A DNA stretch of 50,385 nucleotides from Gluconacetobacter johannae (GTDB lineage Bacteria > Pseudomonadota > Alphaproteobacteria > Acetobacterales > Acetobacteraceae), in contig NZ_JABEQH010000025.1 in assembly GCF_014174305.1 (NCBI RefSeq), forward strand, positions 1 through 50,385, in the 5' to 3' direction. Below, one piece after another: positions 1-8,719 of the stretch. The notes beneath the pieces were generated by a model, which saw only the letters and a program-made list of their open reading frames with translations, was not told the origin of the DNA and did not search any database. A program made the position numbers and the translations under genes. Position 1 is the stretch's first letter. Each line of letters opens with the position of its first letter.

Positions 1-90
1 GTCGCCATTACCGCCATCATGCGAAAACTCATCGTTCTCGCCAACGCGCTGTTGCGGGACAACCGCCTCTGGACGCCAAAAGCCGCTTGA
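1..90 (+). CDS. IS110-family transposase, C-terminal end (partial)
   Basis: The first 29 codons of the window, open at the left edge, end in TGA at 88-90. The peptide contains AITAIMRKLIVLANALLRD, the typical end of IS110/IS1111-type transposases, which cut and join DNA through a DEDD domain plus a C-terminal serine-containing domain. Only the extreme C-terminus is here, so the catalytic residues cannot be checked and it is unknown whether the element is intact. It borders a low-GC segment, in keeping with an island flanked by an insertion sequence. The family call is by recognition of the tail only. Confidence 0.75.
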   Translation, partial: VAITAIMRKLIVLANALLRDNRLWTPKAA

Positions 91-424
91 TCACAACGGA
101 TACTCTCAGGGCTCTTCTCACCTATGTCGATCGGATGCTCGCGTCAGACCTTCGCTCAGAAAAGACCGTCATCACATATAATCAAGGCCGGCATCCGCCT
201 CAACGCGATCGTTCTCATGCACGTCGGACTTTTTCATCCTCGGGATCGGGGGCCTGGCTATATCGGCACGCCGTTTCTTATCGCGGCTTCCTCCCTCGGA
301 CTAAGGCTGAACTCTTTCTTAATCTCAGACCTTTGGTCATCGGCGGCCCTTTCGGATATCGTGATGGCAACCTGGTCTGTTGGGGCAGGGACGGGGGCCG
401 CGTCCATGTGCTCGGCGCTCTCTT
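91..424. other. No gene seen; probable IS110 right end plus degraded DNA
   Basis: This stretch follows the transposase stop and precedes the 3' end of the broken minus-strand gene. Short open frames exist on both strands, but none has a convincing ribosome-binding site or recognisable product. The right boundary of the insertion sequence should lie here. IS110 elements generally lack clear terminal inverted repeats, and I could not place the end. Confidence 0.4.
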
Positions 425-1125
425 TTACGTATTGTTGGAACTCCCATTATTTCCAGATTTGTGTTTTTGGTCCGAGATCTGGAATAACTGATCAAGCAGG
501 TTGCTCTCATCCGTCCGTTTCGCCGAAACCGGATCGAGAGCGGACGTGGCCGAGGCGACGGTGCTGGCCGATCCATCGCTTCCAGACGCCGACTCGACAG
601 CCCCGTTGCTGTCGCCGACGATCATCGCGGAGGAAACGGTTGCGAACTCGATTGTACCGTCGGGCTCCTCAGTCATGACATCGGGCCTTGTGAATTACCC
701 GAGTTCTGGACGAACTGCGCGACCAAGCTAGCCGCCTCAGAGGTCGATTCCCCATCAGTCGATTTTCCTGCAGCCGTATAGAGGGCAGACAGAGACATCG
801 TGGAGACATCGACCTGAAACTGAAAATTCCCCAAAACGGCGCCTGGTTCATCGGTCACAGGCGTTCCATTAATCGTCGTCCCCGCACTGATAACACAACT
901 CCGCTGTCCGTGGACAGCAGAACGGCGGGCCCGTAATTGTCATATTCTTTTGTTGAGGAGGAAAGACTTGCGGACAGTGTGGACCTGTCGCCGGAGGTTT
1001 CCGTCACGGTCGTATTCGAGGAGACAGCCGCAGTCGGTTTCTCCGATGCGTCCAGCATAAAAGCTGCCTCTATCCCCCGAGCCCAGGCATCGTATCCACT
1101 TCTCCCCCGATACCGAAGTTCCCAT
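425..1125 (-). pseudogene. Ser/Thr/Ala-rich protein gene broken by several frameshifts
   Basis: Reading down from an ATG at 1125 with an excellent AGGAGG site about six bases upstream, the plausible coding frame changes at least three times. The start frame gives MGTSVSG. Another frame gives YDAWARGIEAAFMLDASEKP and continues Ser/Thr-rich to about 900. A third gives VISAGTTINGTPVTDEPGAV to about 690, and a fourth runs from about 690 to the stop at 425. The compositions match across the joins, and the coding look extends upstream of each internal start codon. The GTGA (855-858) and ATGA (673-676) overlaps are therefore better explained as accidents than as three coupled genes. Runs of five G near the first join could be the indel site. 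The product is unrecognised. Its composition resembles the C-terminus of the divergent secreted protein, so it may have been a second secretion substrate. Confidence 0.55.
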
Positions 1126-1339
1126 GTCCTTCCTCCTAGCCCTATACTTCGCTTGTATTATTGTCCATCGCTTTGTCAAGGCAGCATAAGAAAATTGCAG
1201 GTAGGCGCTCATGCAGTTCATGCATAAATCATATTCGAACCTGATGTTTGTAACGCGTTGCATGTATTGAGGTAGACATGGAAATATAAACTGTCTTTAT
1301 ATGGTACAACGTTAGGTTGTTCGGAAGGAACTGAAGATC
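1126..1339. promoter_or_regulatory. Divergent AT-rich intergenic region with promoter-like and operator-like sites
   Basis: This is the shared upstream region of the broken minus-strand gene and the secreted-protein gene, and it is markedly AT-rich. Visible elements are a TATAAA at 1285-1290 facing right, with only poorly spaced -35 candidates (TTGCAT at 1258-1263, TTGAGG at 1267-1272). There is a perfect ACAAC-N5-GTTGT inverted repeat at 1306-1320 just downstream, and a repeated CATGCA near 1209-1225. An AAGGAA ribosome-binding sequence lies before the ATG at 1340. The inverted repeat sits where a repressor would block transcription or early elongation. That role is inference. Confidence 0.4.
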
Positions 1340-2407
1340 ATGACGGTGACAGCGTCCTATAACGAAGATGCGGATTTTTGGGGTTTGCCGACCTTGCCGG
1401 CAAATATAGGTCTCACAATGGTCAACGCAAATGGATATAGTGGGTTAATAACCCTTACGGCGACCACAAGCACATACGATGCCGGTGACTATGATGTTGG
1501 CGGGTCCAGGTATTGGATGGGGTCACTCTGGCTTGGCGGCATTACAGCTCCCAGCAGCACTCAGAATGTGGAAATCAAGATAACGACAGATAATACAGAT
1601 GTTGGCCTTTTCGAATATAGCCCTGGCGCTGGGAGTGCAGCCAACTATATTCTATTTCAAGGAAATAACGATAGCATTAGCATGTCCGACGCTGCCAGTG
1701 GCGGCGAGACTATGGACCTCTCAGGAACAACATTCGCGCAGTGGAATGGTTCGACTTGGATCACCTCCGGTGTCAAGGTCATCATTCATGGCACCGGCGG
1801 AAACGATACCTTCACGGGATCCAGCCAAAATAACTACTTGTATGAGGGGGCCGGGAATAGCGTCTTTAACCAAAGCGCTGGCAATGACATCATTTCGACA
1901 CAGGCGACAAATGGCGGTAGCAATATCTATTACGCCAAAGATGCTCTAGCCGATTACGAGGGGGGCTATGTAGATTCCAACGGGAACTCCTACATGAACG
2001 ATGGGGACGACTGGCTTCTCCAGGATACGGCAAATGGAAAGATTATCGAGTTGACCGATGTCGCTTCCGTGGGCATAGGCGGTACTACCTATTCGGCTTC
2101 AGTAGAGAATCCAGCTCAGGCGTGGACGACCGACGACTCGACATCATCTTCCGCTTCAGTCGAGGCCAGCAGCGCCCTGGCATCCATTGCAAGTGGAGCG
2201 GGATTGCACGCTTCGATGCTTGCCACTTCGGCGGTTAACGCCCTCAATGTCAGCGCATCAACCTCAACCACTACTGCAAGCACCATTCCTTCGAACGATG
2301 TCTCATATTCCAGCAGCAGTCTCGCGACGCTACTAGGAACCCACGACAATGTCGCATCGGGCGTTCTGACCGACGATAAATCCAGTCCCGCAGTTGTGGC
2401 ATCGTAA
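1340..2407 (+). CDS. RTX-like secreted protein, probable type I secretion substrate
   Basis: The protein has 355 residues and no N-terminal Sec signal. Residues about 1-150 are Gly/Thr/Asn-rich and beta-like. Residues about 150-190 hold degenerate calcium-binding nonapeptide-type motifs (GTGGNDTFTG, then GAGNSVF and AGNDIIS). A further Asp/Gly-rich stretch (NDGDDWLL) follows. The last 100 or so residues are almost entirely Ala, Ser, Thr and small residues, as is common for the C-terminal export region of type I substrates. It lies directly upstream of an ABC exporter and a HlyD-type adaptor, but is separated from them by a strong terminator and about 490 bases. It would thus be expressed at a different level from its exporter, as is usual for abundant RTX substrates. 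The repeats are fewer and less regular than in classic RTX toxins. No enzymatic domain was recognised, and an adhesin or surface-layer role is possible. Confidence 0.7.
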   Translation: MTVTASYNEDADFWGLPTLPANIGLTMVNANGYSGLITLTATTSTYDAGDYDVGGSRYWMGSLWLGGITAPSSTQNVEIKITTDNTDVGLFEYSPGAGSAANYILFQGNNDSISMSDAASGGETMDLSGTTFAQWNGSTWITSGVKVIIHGTGGNDTFTGSSQNNYLYEGAGNSVFNQSAGNDIISTQATNGGSNIYYAKDALADYEGGYVDSNGNSYMNDGDDWLLQDTANGKIIELTDVASVGIGGTTYSASVENPAQAWTTDDSTSSSASVEASSALASIASGAGLHASMLATSAVNALNVSASTSTTTASTIPSNDVSYSSSSLATLLGTHDNVASGVLTDDKSSPAVVAS

Positions 2408-2420
2408 ATGGTCAATTTGT

Positions 2421-2460
2421 CAGTCCTGCCTGTCTCCTGTAGGGTAGGACTGGCTTTTTT
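2421..2460 (+). terminator. Rho-independent terminator after the secreted-protein gene
   Basis: CAGTCCT (2421-2427) pairs with AGGACTG (2446-2452), with an inner CCT/AGG pairing, followed by six T at 2455-2460. It lies 14 bases past the TAA of the secreted-protein gene and should separate its transcript from the exporter genes. Confidence 0.8.
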
Positions 2461-2894
2461 CAGAAATAAATGAGAGTCGCCCTCCTCGTGGATTAGGAGC
2501 GTAAATGCTCCTGTCTGTCCGGGGAGGCTCCGATACTATGTCTCCTTCCTTGGAGTTTTTTCCGGCGGCTAAGGGGCATATAGTTCTTATTTAGGCGACT
2601 CGTGCCCCTCGCTGGTCGCCCCAGTGAGCGGTGCCGTCTAGAAGAAACTCCTGGGTGAGCGAGCTTTCGCGGCCTTTTGCAGTTATAGTAAAATTCTGAC
2701 ATTATCAGGCTACATACAGCATGGATGTTCTAGAGCATCTACCACTGCATCTGAAGAGGAGTTGGCCATCCCCACTCGAGACTGTCTTCGTAGCCCATTA
2801 CCTGTAATCGCGATTCGTTCAATGCGCGGCTACACTAAGTGACGCGGCGCTATCGCTGATCGGTGCCGTTGGTGAACATTGTAGAGGACGATTT
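2461..2894. other. Gene-free stretch upstream of the ABC exporter
   Basis: No convincing gene was found on either strand. The longest minus-strand frame (about 70 codons) is Arg-rich with no ribosome site. A GTAGCC/GGCTAC inverted repeat (2790-2795 with 2828-2833) lies about 60 bases upstream of the exporter start and could belong to its control region. The sequence may include a decayed mobile-element remnant, but I could not identify one. Confidence 0.4.
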
Positions 2895-5201
2895 GTGGAT
2901 TTAGCCGATCATGTGCTTGCTGCTGCCGACCAGAACCGGGATTTGGGTGAGGCACCCGGCAGGAATAACAACGATACATATGCAAGCCAGGGGGTAAAGG
3001 ACACCCCTGCCCTGATTAGGTTGCGGGCGGTGATCGCCGCCGGCCGTTTCCATGGGCTGCAACTCGATGTGCTTGATTTCACGGCGGAGCCGGGTGAACA
3101 GTCGCCCTCGCCCGCCACTCTGGCCCGGTGGTTGAATGAACAGGGGGCGGTCGCCAAGGGAATGCGGATCGAGTGGCGGCACCTCGTCAGGATGCGCAAC
3201 TCCCCGCCGATCGTGCTGATGTTCCGGGATGGCTCCGCCGCGCTGATGGTGAACGCGGAGGCGGAGCGCGGCGTCATCTGGCTGCGCGACCCGATGGCGG
3301 ATGAAGCGGAGCCGCCGGTTCCCGTGGATGAAATGCGGCTGTCGGAGATCTGGAGTGGCGATATTCTCCTGATCAAGCGCCGGCAGGATCAGAGCGAGAT
3401 CGATGCGCCGATCAATATGGCGTGGCTCGCCAGGATGGTGCTGCGCGAAAAGAAATCGCTGCGCGACATTACCCTCTCCTCTCTGACCCTGAGCGTCCTG
3501 CAGATCTTCCCACCCTTGGCGGTGATGCAGGTCATCGACCGCGTGGTGAACAACCACTCGATGGCGACGCTCGTCTCCATCGCGGCCATCGTGCTGATGC
3601 TTTCGTTTTACGAAATCGTGCTGTCCTTCGGGCGACGCGAACTGACTCTTATTCTGACGACACGGATCGATGCCAGAATATCACTTCATCTATTCAATCG
3701 CCTTCTGGCATTGCCGCTCGAATATTTTGAACAGCAGCAAGCAGGCAACATTATCGGCCGGGTGATGGCAATCTATAAGGTCCGGGACTTTATGACCGGG
3801 CGGCTCATGTCGACGTTCCTCGATATGTTCACCTTGGTGGTCGTCCTGCCTTTCCTCTTCTATCTCAGTTCGACCCTGGCATGGATGACAGTGGCGACCG
3901 CCGGGATGATCGGTCTGATTATCGCCGTATTCATGCGGCCTGTTGGTCGTATCTATGGCAAGCTCGTCAAGGCCGAGGCAGAGCGATCCTCGGTCATGTA
4001 CGAAACCGTGGCCGGCATCCGGACGGTCAAGACACTGGCGCTCGAACCGGCCCGCAAGCAGGAATGGGATCGTCGCACCGCGGATGTCGTTCGTTGGAAG
4101 CTCTCCGTCGGACGCATCGCGAACTGGCCGACCACGCTGACCATGCCGCTGGAGATGTTCATCAATCGTGGCATCATCCTTGTGGGTGCCTATCTTGCGC
4201 TGACCAATGCCAGCACTGTCGGCGTCGGTGCGTTAGTCGCCTTTATGATGCTCGGGGGACGCGTCGCTGCGCCGTTGGTGGGCGTGGCGCGGCTGCTCGA
4301 TGATCTGAATGAAGTGACGACCTCGCTTGCCGAAGCGGGTTCCGTGCTCAACCAGCCCACCGAGACGAAGGCGCTCACCGAAGGAATGCGCCCACCCATC
4401 AAGGGGGCGCTGTCGTTCACTGACGTGAACTTTACCTATCCGGGCTCCACGACAAAGGCCCTGAATGACGTCAGCTTCGCGCTTCCCGCCGGTACGATGC
4501 TCGGTCTGGTCGGTCGCTCCGGCTCCGGGAAGTCGACCATTACTCGCCTGCTGCAAGGCGTCAGCCGCTCTTACGAAGGCTATCTGAAACTGGACGGCGT
4601 CGATTTGCGCGAAATCAACCTGACTCATCTTCGCCGCTCCTTGGGCGTGGTACTTCAGGATAATTTCCTGTTTCGAGGTACGATACGCGACAATATCGCG
4701 GCTGGCCGTCCGGGGTTGACCATCGATGACGTGGTGCGGGCGGCACGGCTGGCCGGCGCCGAAGAGTTCATCGAGCGCCTCCCCGCTGGCTACGAGACAT
4801 GGATCGAGGAAGGATCGACCAATATCTCCGGCGGCCAGCGCCAACGTCTCGCGATCGCCCGCGCTCTGATTTCGGATCCGAAATTGATGATCCTCGACGA
4901 GGCGACCTCCGCGCTCGATCCCGAGAGCGAAGCCCTCGTCAGCGCCAATATCGAGCGCATGGGCAAGGGACGCACGATGATCATCGTCTCCCACCGCCTG
5001 TCATCGCTGGTGAATTGCGACCAGATTCTTGTCATGGAGCACGGGCGGGTCGCGGATATCGGATCACACGAGGCATTGCTGGAGCGCTGTGCGATCTATC
5101 GCGCACTTTGGATGCAGCAGAACAGGCACACGGAACGTCGCTCCCGCGTCAGCCGCGCAAGCGAGGCCGAGTGCGTGGCAACGGTTGCAGAGGGAGACTG
5201 A
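2895..5201 (+). CDS. HlyB-type type I secretion ABC transporter with a Cys-less C39-like domain
   Basis: The 768-residue protein starts at GTG 2895, with TAGAGGA about six bases upstream. Residues about 30-165 form a C39-peptidase-like domain, but the expected catalytic Cys region reads SQGVKDTPALIRL with no Cys. It therefore matches the non-cleaving docking domain of HlyB/RTX exporters rather than a bacteriocin-processing transporter. A six-helix membrane domain follows (about 190-470). The nucleotide-binding domain has Walker A GRSGSGKST (about 540-548), signature ISGGQRQR (about 643), Walker B LMILDEATSALD (about 663-674) and a switch His in VSHRLSS. Inner-membrane location and ATP-driven export are established for the family. 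Its 3' end overlaps the HlyD-type gene, so the two are translationally linked. The likely cargo is the RTX-like protein just upstream. Confidence 0.92.
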   Translation: MDLADHVLAAADQNRDLGEAPGRNNNDTYASQGVKDTPALIRLRAVIAAGRFHGLQLDVLDFTAEPGEQSPSPATLARWLNEQGAVAKGMRIEWRHLVRMRNSPPIVLMFRDGSAALMVNAEAERGVIWLRDPMADEAEPPVPVDEMRLSEIWSGDILLIKRRQDQSEIDAPINMAWLARMVLREKKSLRDITLSSLTLSVLQIFPPLAVMQVIDRVVNNHSMATLVSIAAIVLMLSFYEIVLSFGRRELTLILTTRIDARISLHLFNRLLALPLEYFEQQQAGNIIGRVMAIYKVRDFMTGRLMSTFLDMFTLVVVLPFLFYLSSTLAWMTVATAGMIGLIIAVFMRPVGRIYGKLVKAEAERSSVMYETVAGIRTVKTLALEPARKQEWDRRTADVVRWKLSVGRIANWPTTLTMPLEMFINRGIILVGAYLALTNASTVGVGALVAFMMLGGRVAAPLVGVARLLDDLNEVTTSLAEAGSVLNQPTETKALTEGMRPPIKGALSFTDVNFTYPGSTTKALNDVSFALPAGTMLGLVGRSGSGKSTITRLLQGVSRSYEGYLKLDGVDLREINLTHLRRSLGVVLQDNFLFRGTIRDNIAAGRPGLTIDDVVRAARLAGAEEFIERLPAGYETWIEEGSTNISGGQRQRLAIARALISDPKLMILDEATSALDPESEALVSANIERMGKGRTMIIVSHRLSSLVNCDQILVMEHGRVADIGSHEALLERCAIYRALWMQQNRHTERRSRVSRASEAECVATVAEGD

Positions 5202-6670
5202 TCCTGAACACCCAGGACATCGCGCCGCCCAATGGCGGCAACAAGGACGACATCGGGAAACCGAAGGATTTTCTCGCTCGGGCCTCTGATCCGTTTGCCT
5301 TCGCCGACCTGCCGCCAGCGCTGCTCGAGTTTCATTCACCGACTGCCGCGCTCGTCAACATGCCGCCGACGCCAGCGGCACAATATGTCTCTTGGCTGAT
5401 CGGGGCCCTGACCGCGAGCAGCATCGTATTTATGGCGGTGTTCCCTCTGAACCGGGTGGTGTCTACTACCGGCAAGATCATATCCACGCAGCAACCACTC
5501 GTCGTGCAGCCCTTCGAGACATCGATCATTCATAGCATCGACGTGCATGAAGGCGACCTCGTTCATAAGGGGCAGGTGCTGGCGCAACTCGATCCTACTA
5601 TCAATGACGCCGACATCGCGGATCTGCGATCGCAGACCCAGAGCTACGGCGCCGAGGTCGCGCGTCTCTCCGCCGAAGCGCAGGGTCGGGACTACAAGCC
5701 GGATCCGAGCAATCCTGCGTCAATACAGCAGGCAGAGACATTTCTGCGCCGTAAGGCGGAGTTCGACGCCAAGATCAGCAACTATCAGGAACAGATCGCC
5801 TCCCAGACAGCCGATCTCCAGGGGGATCTGGCCAATGCGGCCATGTACGCGGCACGTGTCAAGGTCGCGAACGAAGTTAGTACGATGCGGGCACGCTTGC
5901 AGGCCGACCAGGTTGGAAGTCGACTCTCCACGCTGGGTGCCCAGAACGACCTGGTGGAAGTAACGCGGTCCGAGATCTTGGCGCAGCACGACGGCGCGTC
6001 TGCTCGAAGCAAACTGCAGGCGCTGGTCGCCGAGCGGCAAGGCTATATCGAAACGTGGAAGGCCGACATCTACCACGACCTGAGCGATGCCCAGCACAAG
6101 CTTTCCACGGCTGACAGCGACTATCAGAAAGCGAAGCTCCGTAAGAGCATGACCATCCTGAAGGCCCACGACGACGCCATCGTCTTGACGATTGCTAAAC
6201 TGTCGACCGGATCCGTCATTACTACCGGCTCGGAACTGATGACGCTTGTTCCAATCGATAGCGGCCTCGAAGTCGAAACGCATCTGGGTGGCAAGGACGC
6301 AGGCTTTGTGCAGCCCGGCAACAAGGCGCTCCTCAAATTCGCGACGTTTCCCTACTCGCAATATGGCGGTGCCGAGGCAACCGTAAGTGAGATCAGTGCG
6401 GACGCGTTCGATGGTCAGACTGGACAAGGGCCGTCACCAAATTCGGAGAGGGCGACTGCTCAGAGTAGTGACCCTGCGAGTGCCGCGCAATCCTATTACC
6501 GCGTGCGCCTGCGCATCCAGCGTTACACACTGCATGGTGTCCCGTCGTTTTTTCACCCGCGTCCAGGCATGCCCGTCACAGCCGATATTCAGGTGGGTAA
6601 GCGCACGATTATGCAGTTCCTTCTGAATAGTTTAATGCCACTTATTGCCGATGGCATGAGAGAGCCGTGA
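5171..6670 (+). CDS. HlyD-family membrane fusion protein of the type I secretion system
   Basis: This periplasmic adaptor joins the ABC exporter to an outer-membrane TolC-type channel. A single membrane segment (SWLIGALTASSIVFMAVF, about residues 74-91) is followed by the first half of the lipoyl/barrel domain (DVHEGDLVHKGQVLAQLDP). A long coiled coil comes next (about 150-340), then the second barrel half and a C-terminal beta domain. The start is uncertain. The conserved region begins near NTQDIAPPNGG, and the first usable start codon upstream is GTG at 5171, giving 499 residues and a 31-base overlap with the exporter gene. CTG codons at 5198 and 5204 sit behind a good GAGGGAG sequence and are alternatives. 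An in-frame opening further upstream lies inside the exporter gene and is not coding. No TolC homologue is nearby, so a shared one elsewhere is presumed. Confidence 0.88.
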   Translation: MRGNGCRGRLILNTQDIAPPNGGNKDDIGKPKDFLARASDPFAFADLPPALLEFHSPTAALVNMPPTPAAQYVSWLIGALTASSIVFMAVFPLNRVVSTTGKIISTQQPLVVQPFETSIIHSIDVHEGDLVHKGQVLAQLDPTINDADIADLRSQTQSYGAEVARLSAEAQGRDYKPDPSNPASIQQAETFLRRKAEFDAKISNYQEQIASQTADLQGDLANAAMYAARVKVANEVSTMRARLQADQVGSRLSTLGAQNDLVEVTRSEILAQHDGASARSKLQALVAERQGYIETWKADIYHDLSDAQHKLSTADSDYQKAKLRKSMTILKAHDDAIVLTIAKLSTGSVITTGSELMTLVPIDSGLEVETHLGGKDAGFVQPGNKALLKFATFPYSQYGGAEATVSEISADAFDGQTGQGPSPNSERATAQSSDPASAAQSYYRVRLRIQRYTLHGVPSFFHPRPGMPVTADIQVGKRTIMQFLLNSLMPLIADGMREP

Positions 6671-6707
6671 AACGGATCTTCTGTTGTCTAGCGAATTCCA
6701 AACAGGG

Positions 6708-8363
6708 ATGTCAGTCGTGTTTTCTCTCCGAAATCTCTTCGACGGGCACATGTACCTTTCGGGAAGTCTGTTGTACGAAAAAGGAAAACGCTATCTGGTA
6801 TCGGACCAAATCGCTGATTGGACAAAGGCCGCGAAGTGCTTTTTGGGGGCCGCTAATAGAGGCAGATCGGAAGCCCAGTACCAGCTTGGACTCTGCTATT
6901 TTGAAGGCAAAGGGGTGCCGCGCAACCGGGTGCAGGCCCTATACAGGCTAACAGCAGCAGCCGACGCCGGGATTGCCGAGGCTATGGCTAAGCTTTCCTT
7001 TCTGTATCTCGAAGGGCTCCCCGACTTTGACGATGCCCCGCATGTCGCCCGGCTTATTAAAGATGAACGGCACGGCAGAAACAATGTTGACACCGACAAG
7101 GCTCTCTATTGGGCAAATAAGGCGATCGAGGGTGGCGCGACAGAAGGGCATGTCTGCCTTGGTTACATCTATTCTTTGGAGGGGTCGGTCTATAAAGATA
7201 TCGGCTTGGCGATAGAGCATTATAGGGTCGCGATGGTGGCGGGAAGCCGCAAGGCAGGACTGGGTCTTGGACAAACGCTCCTACGGTTTCGGAGTGCGGA
7301 CCTTCCTGCTCTCAAGGAGGCGGAAAAGGCGCTTCTTTTTGCCATGGAGGAGAAAAGTCCCGTTGCCGCATACCTTCTGGGTGGATTGTACGAAGTCGGA
7401 TCCGGAGTGGAAAAGGACCTGTCCAGAAGCCGGGAACTATACCGGTTGGCCGCTGAAGGCGGCGTGATCAAAGCTATGGTGCGTTTAAGCACTCTTCTGC
7501 TCGACGGTCATGGCGGTCCCCAGAATCAGACAGATGGGGAAACCTGGTTGAGACGAGCGGCGCTCAAGGGGGACTGGGCGGCCTGCCGTCTTCTGGGCGA
7601 AATGTACGCCTCCAGACATCATGCCTATGAAATGAGGCGATGGTATGAAATTGGAGCCGGACATGGCGATCCGGTTTCGACCTTCAGGTTAGGAGGATCC
7701 ATCGAGCGTCTGCAAGAGTCGGGCAGAATGTCCATCGACGCCGCAGAATGTTATCTACGGGCTCTGCAACATGGATATGAGCCGGCCGCACGCAAGTTGG
7801 CCGCGCTTGCGGCGGGCAGATCGAATCCAGTCGAATTCGAGAATCGCATCATGGCGCAGGTCAACGCTCTATCCGTCCAGGGTAATCCGTTAGCGCATCT
7901 TGTTTTGGCCTCTTGCATAAGATCTTCGAAGAACGGTGACATGGTTGTGGCCAGAGAACTACTCATCAAGGCCTCTCAAGCCGGAATCGTGGCGGCTCAT
8001 TTTGCCGCGGGCCAGATGATCATGAAGGGTCTTGGAGGCAAGGCGGATGCAGAGCGGGCTCGCGAGTTTTTTTACAAAGCTGCAGAAGCCGGCCATATCA
8101 GCGCCATGTACGCACTGGGACTTCTTTATCAGAAGCGCGGGGGAATCGGGTCGAATATGGCACAGGCCGCGCTTTGGTATCGCCGGGCAGCATCCGGTGG
8201 TCATAAGCGTGCGCAACGCATGCTGGAGACCCTGCCTTTTACCGGCACCCTCCCAAGATATGGCCTTCAGAAGGCGGTTCAAATGATGCCAGATCAAAAG
8301 TTTCCAGGAGGGGTAAGCCCATTCCGGTATCTCCGATCAACACCGGAATCAACGCGAATATAG
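6708..8363 (+). CDS. Large Sel1-repeat (TPR-like) protein linked to the type I secretion genes
   Basis: The 551-residue protein is built almost entirely from Sel1-like repeats, alpha-alpha hairpins of about 36 residues such as SEAQYQLGLCYFEGKGVPRN and ISAMYALGLLYQKR. Roughly ten copies run from about residue 35 to 515, some degenerate in the middle. Such repeats are protein-binding scaffolds. No signal peptide or transmembrane segment is evident, so a cytoplasmic place is likely. It starts 37 bases after the HlyD-type stop on the same strand and probably shares its transcript. ATG 6708 was chosen, while a TTG at 6684 would add eight residues. Sel1 proteins are not standard parts of type I systems, so a substrate-chaperone or assembly role is a guess. 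Base composition matches the rest of the low-GC island. Confidence 0.85.
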   Translation: MSVVFSLRNLFDGHMYLSGSLLYEKGKRYLVSDQIADWTKAAKCFLGAANRGRSEAQYQLGLCYFEGKGVPRNRVQALYRLTAAADAGIAEAMAKLSFLYLEGLPDFDDAPHVARLIKDERHGRNNVDTDKALYWANKAIEGGATEGHVCLGYIYSLEGSVYKDIGLAIEHYRVAMVAGSRKAGLGLGQTLLRFRSADLPALKEAEKALLFAMEEKSPVAAYLLGGLYEVGSGVEKDLSRSRELYRLAAEGGVIKAMVRLSTLLLDGHGGPQNQTDGETWLRRAALKGDWAACRLLGEMYASRHHAYEMRRWYEIGAGHGDPVSTFRLGGSIERLQESGRMSIDAAECYLRALQHGYEPAARKLAALAAGRSNPVEFENRIMAQVNALSVQGNPLAHLVLASCIRSSKNGDMVVARELLIKASQAGIVAAHFAAGQMIMKGLGGKADAERAREFFYKAAEAGHISAMYALGLLYQKRGGIGSNMAQAALWYRRAASGGHKRAQRMLETLPFTGTLPRYGLQKAVQMMPDQKFPGGVSPFRYLRSTPESTRI

Positions 8364-8719
8364 TCCGAATTCTGGACGCCATGTCTCGGCCGCAAGGTGC
8401 CGCCGAGAGCAGACTGGACATTCGGTCCGGGTAATTGGCTGAATCGAGTGGCCCGGAGCATCCGCGCCGCGATCTCTCGGGTTGAAGCATTCCTATTTCC
8501 GCATCGCCCCAGACAATGCAGAAAACATGATCTTTCCTCCGTCATGGATTTTTCCTTCAGAAACGAAGGGGGGGGCCTGCCCCCAACATGCTCAAAGGGC
8601 CTTCCGCGCGTCCCCACAAGCGCCTCGATAATCCCAGGCGAAAGCGAAAAACCGCCCTCAACTACCCGAAACAGACCCTATCTTGGTGCCTATGGGGCAG
8701 CGCCCTGAGGCTTGCGCGT
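8364..8719. other. Junction between low-GC island and chromosome; repeat fragment
   Basis: This is the gap between the convergent Sel1 and crcB genes. A G-run/CCTG/C-run hairpin lies near 8569-8585. A short piece of the dispersed palindromic repeat (GGGCAGCGCCCTGAGG, about 8696-8711) abuts the crcB stop. A plus-strand frame from 8397 contains a peptide starting WTFGPGNWLNRVARSI that could be a relic of a gene, but nothing is intact. Base composition changes from low to high GC across this stretch, so an island boundary may lie here. Confidence 0.4.

Noticed and set aside
1340-2407. Classical RTX toxin
   Set aside because: Only a few degenerate nonapeptide-like motifs, no acylation or enzymatic domain, and small size; called RTX-like only.
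4799-5170. In-frame upstream extension of the HlyD-type protein
   Set aside because: It lies inside the ABC exporter's nucleotide-binding domain and its sequence is Arg-rich shadow; the family's N-terminus begins near 5200.
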